Shown: piece after piece, positions 8,676-17,440 of the stretch
How the letters are laid out: each line of letters opens with the position of its first letter
Numbering within the stretch: the first letter of the stretch is position 1
DNA from: an uncultured Brevinema sp.
GTDB lineage: Bacteria > Spirochaetota > Brevinematia > Brevinematales > Brevinemataceae
Reading direction: 5' to 3'
Length of the DNA: 34,562 bases
NCBI GenBank assembly: GCA_947038195.1
Contig: CAMQVI010000016.1
Span: 1 to 34,562 of the forward strand
Notes under the pieces: generated by a model
Seen by the model: only the letters and a program-made list of their open reading frames with translations
Database searches by the model: none
What the model was told of the DNA's origin: nothing
Position numbers and translations under genes: made by a program

Positions 8676-10136
8676 TTAACCTTCGTTCTTCAAGGTGTAT
8701 TTTTCATAGGCTTTTTGGAGGCGTGTTAAAAATAATTCCATATTTTCGCCTTTCCACTCTATATTGTATTTCTCTACAAGTTTTTGTCTGAAGTTATCTT
8801 GTATTGACATAGACCTAGCTCTAATAATAGCTTCTGTGAGAAAATCTTTAGATTCTGCTAAAGACAAATACACAGGATTATTATTTTTATCTACGGTAGT
8901 AGCAATTCTATTATTAGTATCACTGTAGTACGTAGCTAGCTCTTCTGGAGTTACATTAGTAGTCATATTACTAAAATATTCAGTAGAAACAATATTATAT
9001 ATGGTTTCTAATTTTATGGACTCCATTTGTTCTACTAATATTTCTTTATATTCTTTAGAATTAAGGAGAGAAGAATTGTAAGATTTATAGATAACAGCTA
9101 ATTGGACAGCAATTAAACTAGGTTGTTCATCTGTAACATAAAGAGCTTTCAGCAAACTTTCTGTATCAATTTCCCCCAAAGCTCCTCCAGAAATAAAGTC
9201 AATAGCTGGGAGAATATCTTTAACTGAGTAAGATTTTCCCCATAGTTTAATAATCTTTGTGGTGTCTTTAAATTTTTCAAGATCAATAGGCTTTTTATTC
9301 AATAAAATCCCGTCATTTTCTATCGTATAAAGATAGCTAATAGAGTCTTTTATATATTCCATCCCTAGATCGGCTGTCGCAGAAGCTAAACCAAGGTTTT
9401 CTAACTCTTCAGTACTTATTTGACGAGATTTGGTATGAACATACAGGATATAAGATCCTTGTTCGTCTACTACAACTGATGGATAAAGACCTTCTATTTT
9501 CTCATCAAATAACAGTTCATCTATAGAAGGGTATTGAGAAGGAACAACATGTCCTATATAACCCCCCGTCTGCATTCCTAAAGGCTCTTCAGAATATTTT
9601 TCTGCAGATAAAGAAAAATCGGTAAATAAATCTTCAGACTCTTGAAGATCTGCTAACACCTGTTCGGCTACGGTAATATCTTCTGTATTTGGATCATTAG
9701 ATTTATTGGTAAACATAATACGAGATAATTCTACTACTGATACTTTCTGTTTTTGAAGCTCGTCTTGGATTTTTTCGTTTCCTTTATCAAAAGCTACTTG
9801 AAAGGGTAAAAACTCTTCATACTGCTTTACAGTCGTTAGATAAGCGGGGTCTTCTTTATAGTTAGAAAGCTCTTCAGCTTCATAAGGAACAACTTTAGAT
9901 TCTATTATTCTTCCTATAATAATACGTTCTATAAATTCGGGATTGCTAATAGCATTTTCCATATCTTGAGGTGGTATTTGATCAAATAACAAAGAAAAAT
10001 CTTTTACTACTTCTCCCACACTGACATTTTCTATTTTACCATCTACTGTGTAACTTACTAAAGGTTTGTTTGCAGCACAGGAAGCGAAACTAACAACAAG
10101 ACCTACAAATAAACTTATTTTTATGAATTTCAACAT
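8676..10136 (-). CDS. Parvulin-type (PpiC/SurA-like) peptidyl-prolyl isomerase lipoprotein
   Basis: A likely periplasmic folding chaperone. The first 20 residues form a lipoprotein signal ending SFAS-C, with Cys20 as the lipidation site; the lipobox is of the relaxed spirochaete kind. A rotamase domain lies near residues 135-260: AEQVLADLQ, then FSLSAEKYSEEPLGMQTGGYIGHV and a later FDEKIEGLYPSVVV with SYILYVHTKSR. The flanking helical regions resemble the SurA/PrsA chaperone arms. I chose ATG 10136, giving 486 residues, because GGAGGG lies just upstream and the signal peptide begins there; the frame opens further up at 10169. It is the first gene of a six-gene operon. Confidence 0.85.
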   Translation of the reverse strand: MLKFIKISLFVGLVVSFASCAANKPLVSYTVDGKIENVSVGEVVKDFSLLFDQIPPQDMENAISNPEFIERIIIGRIIESKVVPYEAEELSNYKEDPAYLTTVKQYEEFLPFQVAFDKGNEKIQDELQKQKVSVVELSRIMFTNKSNDPNTEDITVAEQVLADLQESEDLFTDFSLSAEKYSEEPLGMQTGGYIGHVVPSQYPSIDELLFDEKIEGLYPSVVVDEQGSYILYVHTKSRQISTEELENLGLASATADLGMEYIKDSISYLYTIENDGILLNKKPIDLEKFKDTTKIIKLWGKSYSVKDILPAIDFISGGALGEIDTESLLKALYVTDEQPSLIAVQLAVIYKSYNSSLLNSKEYKEILVEQMESIKLETIYNIVSTEYFSNMTTNVTPEELATYYSDTNNRIATTVDKNNNPVYLSLAESKDFLTEAIIRARSMSIQDNFRQKLVEKYNIEWKGENMELFLTRLQKAYEKYTLKNEG

Positions 10137-10168
10137 AAACCCTCCATTGAGTTTTAAACATATAAACA

Positions 10169-10197
10169 ATTATAACATATAAAAAGAAAAGTATCAA
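10169..10197 (-). promoter_or_regulatory. Sigma-70-type promoter of the ppiC-rnr-lgt-mutL operon
   Basis: On the minus strand the -35 box is TTGATA (10197-10192) and the -10 box is TATAAT (10174-10169), with a 17-base spacer. It lies about 33 bases before the chosen ATG at 10136, leaving room for a short leader with the GGAGGG ribosome site. Confidence 0.8.
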
Positions 10198-10228
10198 ACT
10201 TTATATAAAAATCAAGAATCCTATAAAG

Positions 10229-10257
10229 TTGCAAAAAATCAAATATTTTTGTATAAT
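10229..10257 (+). promoter_or_regulatory. Sigma-70-type promoter of the HAD-gyrB operon
   Basis: The -35 box is TTGCAA (10229-10234), the spacer is 17 bases and the -10 box is TATAAT (10252-10257). It is divergent from the ppiC-operon promoter, only about 30 bases away, so the two could influence each other. Confidence 0.8.
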
Positions 10258-10299
10258 ACTAAAATAACGATGTAATCTTATAAGCAAGGAAAATAACAC

Positions 10300-10944
10300 A
10301 TGATTCGATTGTCTCTTTATGACTTTGATAAAACAATCTTCCGTAAAGATACGGGTATTGAAGCGCTCATTCATCTCTTTTTTCATTATCCTAAAACTTG
10401 GATTTATCTACCTTATATCATGTGGGGTGGGGTTTTATACTTATTAAAACTAATCCCTACCTTAAAGCTTAAAGAGATCGTATTTTCCCCTATTTCTTTA
10501 TTTTCTAAAGAAGAGTGGGATGTTTTGATAGAAAAATTTTGGGATGAAAATAAAGATAAGCTCTTCCCTTTAGTTATAGAGCAAATTCAAGAAGATAAAA
10601 AAAACGAATATATAGTAGGGATTGTCTCTGCATCTTTTGAGATTTTGTTGTATCCTATTATGAATATTGTGCCTGCAGACTTTCTCATAGGCACTACTAA
10701 TGCTACTGAAGATCGTCGTCTCACTAGTAAAATCATTGGAAAAAACTGTAAAAAAGAAGAAAAAATCTCTCGTTTACATCTATATATGAAAGACCATTAT
10801 CTCGATCAAGAGTATTGTGTGAAAAAAATGTACTCAGATTCCTTACATGACCTAGCTCTCCTAGAACTAGCAGAAACCCCTTATACTGTAGAACCCAATG
10901 GCTCTATCAGAGAGGGTTTACCTAAAGAAAATAAAAATATTTAA
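10300..10944 (+). CDS. HAD-superfamily (subclass IB, SerB-like) phosphatase
   Basis: A 214-residue putative phosphohydrolase. The nucleophile motif is YDFDKTIF with Asp8 and Asp10. Motif II is the serine in GIVSAS. The metal-binding motif IV is YSDSLHDLALLELA, typical of the IB subclass that includes phosphoserine phosphatase and related lipid-phosphate or sugar-phosphate phosphatases. A hydrophobic stretch near residues 28-55 may be a membrane-touching cap. The substrate cannot be told. The ATG at 10300 follows AAGGAAA. gyrB starts 26 bases after the stop and is probably on the same transcript; there is no obvious functional link. Confidence 0.82.
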   Translation: MIRLSLYDFDKTIFRKDTGIEALIHLFFHYPKTWIYLPYIMWGGVLYLLKLIPTLKLKEIVFSPISLFSKEEWDVLIEKFWDENKDKLFPLVIEQIQEDKKNEYIVGIVSASFEILLYPIMNIVPADFLIGTTNATEDRRLTSKIIGKNCKKEEKISRLHLYMKDHYLDQEYCVKKMYSDSLHDLALLELAETPYTVEPNGSIREGLPKENKNI

Positions 10945-10958
10945 ATAGAATATAATAA

Positions 10959-12932
<1,974 letters not shown>

Positions 12933-12950
12933 ATAAAAAATTATATTTTA

Positions 12951-12990
12951 AATACCCCCATTACCTTAATTTGGTACTGGGGGTATTTTT
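12951..12990 (+). terminator. Strong terminator after gyrB
   Basis: AATACCCCCA pairs with TGGGGGTATT, with an inner TACC/GGTA pairing, followed by T5. It begins 19 bases after the gyrB stop. Confidence 0.9.
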
Positions 12991-13010
12991 ATACCAGTGG
13001 TCATAGAAAT

Positions 13011-13047
13011 AAAAAAACTCTAATACAAGTTATATTAGAGTTTTTTT
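13011..13047. terminator. Second, bidirectional terminator between gyrB and the ankyrin gene
   Basis: AAAACTCTAATA (13014-13025) pairs perfectly with TATTAGAGTTTT (13033-13044), flanked by A and T runs. It backs up the gyrB terminator and insulates the small gene that follows. Confidence 0.85.
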
Positions 13048-13110
13048 ATTTATTCTTTACTTCTTTTTTATTTATCGTTATCTTTGGTATATAACTAAAA
13101 GGAGAACATC

Positions 13111-13383
13111 ATGGATACAAGGGAATGGTTTCAAGCTTGTGAAGAAGGAGATTTCGACACAATCAAAAAAATGCTCAATACGGGGTTCGATGTTAATTGT
13201 AAAGACGATGGGGGTAGAACGGCTCTTTGTTATGCCACGTTCGCAGGAGCCCGTGAAATGGTTGATCTTTTGCTACAAGAAGGATATGATTGTAATATCT
13301 TAGATAAAGAAGGTCATGATGCCCTAAGTTATGCTGATATAGAAGGGCATCATGACCTTCTCCCAATTTTAAATCGAATTTAA
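13111..13383 (+). CDS. Small ankyrin-repeat protein
   Basis: A 90-residue protein made of about two and a half ankyrin repeats. Recognisable pieces are FQACEEGDFDTIKKMLNTGF, GRTALCYATFAGAREMVDLL and GHDALSYADIEGHHDLLPIL. It has no signal peptide and no other domain, so a cytosolic protein-binding role is likely, partner unknown. AAAGGAGAA precedes ATG 13111. It stands alone between the terminators after gyrB and a long control region, with no clear promoter of its own beyond an AT-rich TATATAA near 13088. The 3' part of the gene is a perfect inverted repeat (separate entry). Confidence 0.85.
   Translation: MDTREWFQACEEGDFDTIKKMLNTGFDVNCKDDGGRTALCYATFAGAREMVDLLLQEGYDCNILDKEGHDALSYADIEGHHDLLPILNRI
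13309..13360. repeat. Perfect 17-bp inverted repeat inside the ankyrin gene
   Basis: GAAGGTCATGATGCCCT (13309-13325) is the exact reverse complement of 13344-13360, with an 18-base loop. In RNA it would make a very stable hairpin near the 3' end of the coding region. No T run follows, so it is not a normal terminator. Confidence 0.95.
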
Positions 13384-13579
13384 CACTATTACCCTCAAAA
13401 AACCCTATAGTATGAGTAATAGTTTAACAGTTCATTTTGGGCTTTGTGTTTTAACGGCTAAATTCGATAATAATTAATATTAAACAATAAAAAAACTCCT
13501 CTGATTTTGAATCTTTATATAGTATATTTCCATTCTTACTAACATATTACGTATAAATATATTAGTAAGAAAATAAGTA

Positions 13580-13608
13580 TTGACCGACCCTGAAGTCCAT
13601 GTTATACT
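13580..13608 (+). promoter_or_regulatory. Promoter copy 1 for the acd-fprA operon
   Basis: The -35 box is TTGACC, the spacer 17 bases and the -10 box TATACT (13603-13608). It lies in the first copy of the duplicated unit, with a palindrome 23 bases downstream of the -10 box. Confidence 0.75.
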
Positions 13609-13631
13609 AAAAATAGAATGTATTACGTCCC

Positions 13632-13644
13632 TTCAATGATTGAA
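13632..13644. promoter_or_regulatory. Palindromic operator candidate 1
   Basis: TTCAATGATTGAA is a perfect 6-1-6 palindrome just downstream of promoter 1, at about +18 to +30. The position fits repressor binding. The 6-1-6 shape is reminiscent of Fur/PerR-type boxes, but the regulator is unknown. Confidence 0.55.
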
Positions 13645-13814
13645 ATTTTAATAGTATGTTTCAAAAAATTTATTGTGAGGATGTGAAAGTCTAAATACTA
13701 ACCTACGCATTACCCAAATTGTTCGTTGTGATGTATTTTACTATCATAATAAAAATATTTTAATTTTAAATCTTTGAAAATATATGTACATATAAACATA
13801 CTTGAAAATAAGTA

Positions 13815-13843
13815 TTGAATGAGACTAAAATTCGTGCTATACT
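13815..13843 (+). promoter_or_regulatory. Promoter copy 2 for the acd-fprA operon
   Basis: The -35 box is TTGAAT, the spacer 17 bases and the -10 box TATACT (13838-13843). The -10 boxes of the two copies are 235 bases apart, and the spacing to the downstream palindrome is conserved within one base. Confidence 0.75.
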
Positions 13844-13867
13844 GAAAAGTAGGATGTATTAAATTTA

Positions 13868-13880
13868 ATCAATGATTGAT
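13868..13880. promoter_or_regulatory. Palindromic operator candidate 2
   Basis: ATCAATGATTGAT is a perfect palindrome with the same core (TCAATGATTGA) and the same position relative to its promoter as operator 1. Conservation of this element between two otherwise diverged copies supports function. Confidence 0.55.
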
Positions 13881-14044
13881 ATTTGTGTAGTATATAGTAT
13901 AAGACTTCTCATATCTATACTTCTTTAAAACTTTTCGTTGTGATCTGCATTCTTGAAAAATTAAATAATATTTAAATCAAACTAGTAAGTATATAAACAC
14001 CTTTTATAAGGTTTGTTTTTATAAGCTAGGAAGGAGGTTGTATT

Positions 14045-15961
14045 ATGTCTTTTAAAACTACAGAGGCACAAGAGGCGTTAAGAGCCAGAGTACGGGCATT
14101 TGCAGAAGAAGATATAAAGCCTATTGCTTTTGCACTTGATCAAGAGAATAGTTTCCCTGATGCAGGCGTGAAAAAAATGGGTGAATTAGGATTTATGGGA
14201 TTACCCTTTCCTAAAGAATTTGGTGGAACTGAAGACGGAGCTATTTGTTATGCTATTGCCGTCGAAGAATTATCTCGTATAGACGGGGGAACGGGAGTTA
14301 TCCTATCCGCCCATACATCATTAGGGTCCTACCCTATCGCTGCTTTTGGAACAGAGGAACAAAAAAAGAAATATCTTGTTCCTTTAGCCAAAGGCGAAAA
14401 AATAGGAGCATTTGGTCTTACAGAAGAAAACGCAGGTAGTGATGCTGGTGGCACCGAAACTACAGCTATTCTACAAGGAGACCATTATATTCTAAATGGA
14501 AGTAAAATTTTCATTACCAATGCTCCTAAAGCTGATACCTATGTAGTATTTGCTTTAACCTCTCCTGATATGGGATTAAGAGGCATTAGCGCCTTAATTG
14601 TTGAAAAAGGCTGGGAAGGTTTTACTTTCGGCGATAAATACGATAAATTAGGTATTCGCTCCTCCTCTACGGCTGAGTTAATTTTTAATAACGTAAAAGT
14701 CCCCAAAGAAAACCTCTTAGGTAAAGAAGGACAAGGGTTCAAAATTGCTATGTCTACTTTAGATGGTGGGCGTATTGGTATTGCTGCTCAAGCTCTCGGT
14801 ATTGCTCAAGGGGCTTTTGAAGAAGCTCTTGCTTATTCAAAAGAAAGAGAACAATTTGGAAAACCTATTGCTGCTCAACAAGCTATTGCTTTCAAATTAG
14901 CCGATATGGCTGTCAAACTCCGTTGTGCACGTTTATTAATATACAGTGCAGCGGAACTAAAAGAAAATCACGAACCTTACAGTAAAGAAGCTGCTATGGC
15001 TAAATTATATGCATCAGATGTTTGTCTTGAAATTGTCAACGACGCCCTCCAAATATTCGGAGGTAGTGGATTCCTTAAAGGTATGGCAGTAGAACGTCAT
15101 TACCGTGATGCTAAAATCTGTACCATTTACGAAGGTACTAACGAAATCCAACGTGTTGTCATCGCTGCTTCTCTTATAGGAAAAATAGCTGGTGATACAG
15201 CTGCTGGACCTGTTAAGAAAAAAGCTGGTGGAGCAACAGGCGTTAGAAAAAATATGATCTTTAAAGATGGCACCCCCCAGGAAAAAGTTGATGCTTTAGC
15301 TAATGCGCTAAAAGCAGATGGTTATAATTTCTCTGTAGGAATTGCTATGGACACCCCTATACACCTTGCAGAACGTGTAGTAAGTATTGGTAAAGGTATT
15401 GGTAAAAAAGAAAATATTATGCTTGCCGAAAACCTCGCCAAAGAAGCTGGGGCAGCCTTAGGTTGTTCTAGACCTGTAGCTGAAACCCTCAGATACTTAC
15501 CTCTCGATAGATATGTTGGTCTTTCTGGACAAACATTCAAAGGTAATCTCTATATTGCTTGTGGTATATCTGGAGCTAGCCAGCACCTTAGAGGCATTAA
15601 AGATGCTACTACCATTGTAGCTATTAATAGTAGTGCCAATGCTCACATCATGAAAAATTCTGACTATGGTATTGTAGGTACTTTAGAAGAAATTCTGCCT
15701 CTACTTTCCATTGCCCTCAGTACTGGAAAAGAGAAAAAGCCAGCTCCTCCTATGGTTAAAATGAAACGCCCATTTGTACGTAAACCTCCATTAGATGTTT
15801 TCCATACCTGTAATGGTTGTGGTCACGAGTATTACTCTTCTATCGGAGATCCTACTGCAGATATAGCACCAGGTACCCGTTTTGAGGCTCTTCCAGAAGA
15901 TTGGCTGTGTCCTTATTGTGGCGATCCTAAAACTGGATATTTTACCGTTGATTCTAAGTAG
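14045..15961 (+). CDS. Acyl-CoA dehydrogenase fused to an EtfA FAD domain and a rubredoxin
   Basis: A 638-residue three-part flavo-iron protein. Residues 1 to about 380 are a complete acyl-CoA dehydrogenase of the short/butyryl-chain type: GAFGLTEENAGSD, ITNAPKADTY, STLDGGRIGIAAQALGIAQG, and IYEGTNEIQR with the catalytic Glu. Residues about 395-560 match the C-terminal FAD-binding domain of ETF alpha (AGAALGCSRPVAETLRYLP, VGLSGQTFKGNLYIACGISG, KDATTIVAINSS, DYGIVG); the N-terminal ETF-alpha domain is absent. Residues 587-638 are a rubredoxin with Cys589, 592, 622 and 625. It probably oxidizes an acyl-CoA and passes electrons FAD to FAD to Fe(Cys)4, then to the flavodiiron protein encoded next; it could also run toward acyl-CoA reduction. 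No etfB is in the window. Confidence 0.93.
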   Translation: MSFKTTEAQEALRARVRAFAEEDIKPIAFALDQENSFPDAGVKKMGELGFMGLPFPKEFGGTEDGAICYAIAVEELSRIDGGTGVILSAHTSLGSYPIAAFGTEEQKKKYLVPLAKGEKIGAFGLTEENAGSDAGGTETTAILQGDHYILNGSKIFITNAPKADTYVVFALTSPDMGLRGISALIVEKGWEGFTFGDKYDKLGIRSSSTAELIFNNVKVPKENLLGKEGQGFKIAMSTLDGGRIGIAAQALGIAQGAFEEALAYSKEREQFGKPIAAQQAIAFKLADMAVKLRCARLLIYSAAELKENHEPYSKEAAMAKLYASDVCLEIVNDALQIFGGSGFLKGMAVERHYRDAKICTIYEGTNEIQRVVIAASLIGKIAGDTAAGPVKKKAGGATGVRKNMIFKDGTPQEKVDALANALKADGYNFSVGIAMDTPIHLAERVVSIGKGIGKKENIMLAENLAKEAGAALGCSRPVAETLRYLPLDRYVGLSGQTFKGNLYIACGISGASQHLRGIKDATTIVAINSSANAHIMKNSDYGIVGTLEEILPLLSIALSTGKEKKPAPPMVKMKRPFVRKPPLDVFHTCNGCGHEYYSSIGDPTADIAPGTRFEALPEDWLCPYCGDPKTGYFTVDSK

Positions 15962-15977
15962 TATACGAGAGTATACT
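15960..15977 (+). other. Hairpin with GAGA tetraloop between acd and fprA
   Basis: AGTATAC (15960-15966) pairs with GTATACT (15971-15977) across a GAGA (GNRA-type) loop. It overlaps the stop codon of the fusion gene. It lacks a T run, so it is more likely an mRNA processing or stability element than a terminator. Confidence 0.5.
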
Positions 15978-16012
15978 TACTAGTATCTTTTAAATTTTAG
16001 AGGAGTTTATCT

Positions 16013-17227
16013 ATGAATACTTGTAGATTAGTTACAGAAGATTTATATTATATCGGAGCTGACGACCACAGAATAGATCTTTTTGAAAATATACATCCCT
16101 TAAGTGAAAAGGGCGTCTCTTATAACTCATACTTATTAGTAGACGAAAAAACAGTCGTTATTGACACTGTGGACTGGGCAGTAGTTCGTCAATGGATAGA
16201 AAATATAAGAGGCGTCCTCGGTGATAGACCTTTAGATTATATTATCGTTAACCACATGGAACCTGACCATTGTGCTGGATTAGAAGACATTGTACTCAAT
16301 TACCCAAATATCAGAATCATTAGTACAGAAAAAGCTTTTCTTATTATGAATCAGCTTGGATACCGTGGATTAGAAGGAAAAGATATTATTGTAAAAGAAG
16401 GCGATACCATGAATTTTGGCAAACATACTTTTACTTTCGTAGAAGCTCCTATGGTTCACTGGCCTGAAACAATGGTAACATTTGATGTCACTGCTGGTAT
16501 TTTATTCTCTGCCGATGCTTTCGGATCTTTTAACGCTTTAGACGGACGTCTATTTGCTGATGAAGTCGACTTCGATAGAGATTGGATAGATGAAGCACGT
16601 AGATATTATACTAATATCGTAGGTAAGTACGGAGCACACGTTCAAGCACTTATCGAAAAAGCTAAACCCCTGCTTCCTAGCTTAAAAATGATTTGTCCTT
16701 TACATGGTCTTGTGTGGCGTAAAGATTTCGGATATATTCTTGATAAATATATCAAATGGAGTACCTATACCCCAGAACAAAATGGAGTACTTATCGCTTA
16801 CGCTTCCATGTATGGAAATACAGAGCAAGTGGCTTCTATCCTTGCCGGTAAACTAGTACAAAAAGGAATGACCAATGTCGTTATGCATGACGTTTCTCGT
16901 TCTGATGTATCTTGGCTTATTGCTGATACTTTCAAATACAGTCACCTTGTTCTAGCATCTGTTACCTACAATCTTCAAATTTACCCTAAAATGCACGCTT
17001 ATTTAGAAGACATGAAGTGCCTTAATGTCCAAAAAAGAACCGTTGCCGTTATCGAAAACGGGTCTTGGGCACCTACTGCTGGTGGACAGATCAAAGAGTT
17101 CCTCAACGGCATGAAACAAATGGATATCCTCAATGAAGATATGACAATTATTTCTGCCTTAAACGATGCTAAACTCTTAGATCTTGAAGCTATTGCTGAA
17201 GGTATCATGGACTCCATGAAACAGTAA
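16013..17227 (+). CDS. fprA: Flavodiiron protein (FprA-type O2/NO reductase)
   Basis: A 404-residue A-type flavoprotein that reduces O2 to water and/or NO to N2O in the cytosol of anaerobes, using electrons from rubredoxin. The N-terminal metallo-beta-lactamase-like domain has the complete di-iron ligand set: His81, Glu83, Asp85 and His86 (NHMEPDHCAGLE), His149, Asp168 and His231 (CPLHGLVW). The C-terminal flavodoxin domain has the FMN loop YASMYGNTEQVAS and later ENGSWAPTAGGQI. It has no extra C-terminal domain. The ribosome site GAGGAG precedes ATG 16013. Being next to a rubredoxin-bearing dehydrogenase suggests that protein is its reductase. Confidence 0.95.
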   Translation: MNTCRLVTEDLYYIGADDHRIDLFENIHPLSEKGVSYNSYLLVDEKTVVIDTVDWAVVRQWIENIRGVLGDRPLDYIIVNHMEPDHCAGLEDIVLNYPNIRIISTEKAFLIMNQLGYRGLEGKDIIVKEGDTMNFGKHTFTFVEAPMVHWPETMVTFDVTAGILFSADAFGSFNALDGRLFADEVDFDRDWIDEARRYYTNIVGKYGAHVQALIEKAKPLLPSLKMICPLHGLVWRKDFGYILDKYIKWSTYTPEQNGVLIAYASMYGNTEQVASILAGKLVQKGMTNVVMHDVSRSDVSWLIADTFKYSHLVLASVTYNLQIYPKMHAYLEDMKCLNVQKRTVAVIENGSWAPTAGGQIKEFLNGMKQMDILNEDMTIISALNDAKLLDLEAIAEGIMDSMKQ

Positions 17228-17235
17228 AAAAAATT

Positions 17236-17270
17236 AAAAAGCCTTCTCTTTTCAGAGAAGGCTTTTTTTA
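17236..17270 (+). terminator. Terminator of the acd-fprA operon
   Basis: AAAAAGCCTTCTCT pairs perfectly with AGAGAAGGCTTTTT (17254-17267) across TTTC, followed by more T. It starts 8 bases after the fprA stop. Confidence 0.93.
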
Positions 17271-17385
17271 TAGAATTTATAGTAAAAAATTTGTAGATCA
17301 TTTCAAAAAAATTAATGCACATACATAGATATAAGCATAGGATTTTCACAGCTATTTGCCAAGCATCCTACAACAATCCCCTATC

Positions 17386-17418
17386 AAAAAAGCAGCTACC
17401 TTTTATAATAGCTGCTTT
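17386..17418 (-). terminator. Terminator of the Pdu microcompartment operon
   Basis: Read on the minus strand, AAAGCAGCTA pairs with TAGCTGCTTT and is followed by a T run (17391-17386). It lies 22 bases after the pduQ stop. The convergent fprA terminator is about 115 bases away, with nothing recognisable in between. Confidence 0.88.
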
Positions 17419-17440
17419 ATTTCATAAATTTATTTTCTCA

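Larger units (their letters stand above)
13384..14044 (+). promoter_or_regulatory. 660-bp control region upstream of the acyl-CoA dehydrogenase fusion gene
   Basis: There is no convincing gene here. The region holds two diverged direct copies of one unit, 13505-13732 and 13764-13944. Shared landmarks in the same order are TTTTRAATCTTT, GAAAATAAGTATTGA, a TATACT -10 box, ATGTATT, CAATGATTGA and TTCGTTGTGAT. The first copy has an additional inverted repeat, TTCTTACTAA/TTAGTAAGAA (about 13533-13570), before its promoter. The leader from the second promoter to the start codon is about 195 bases and ends in a strong AAGGAGGT site at 14031-14038. Confidence 0.75.

Noticed and set aside
13384-14044. 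A hidden gene or phage remnant in the 660-bp gap
   Set aside because: Stops are frequent in all frames, and the sequence is explained by the duplicated promoter unit.
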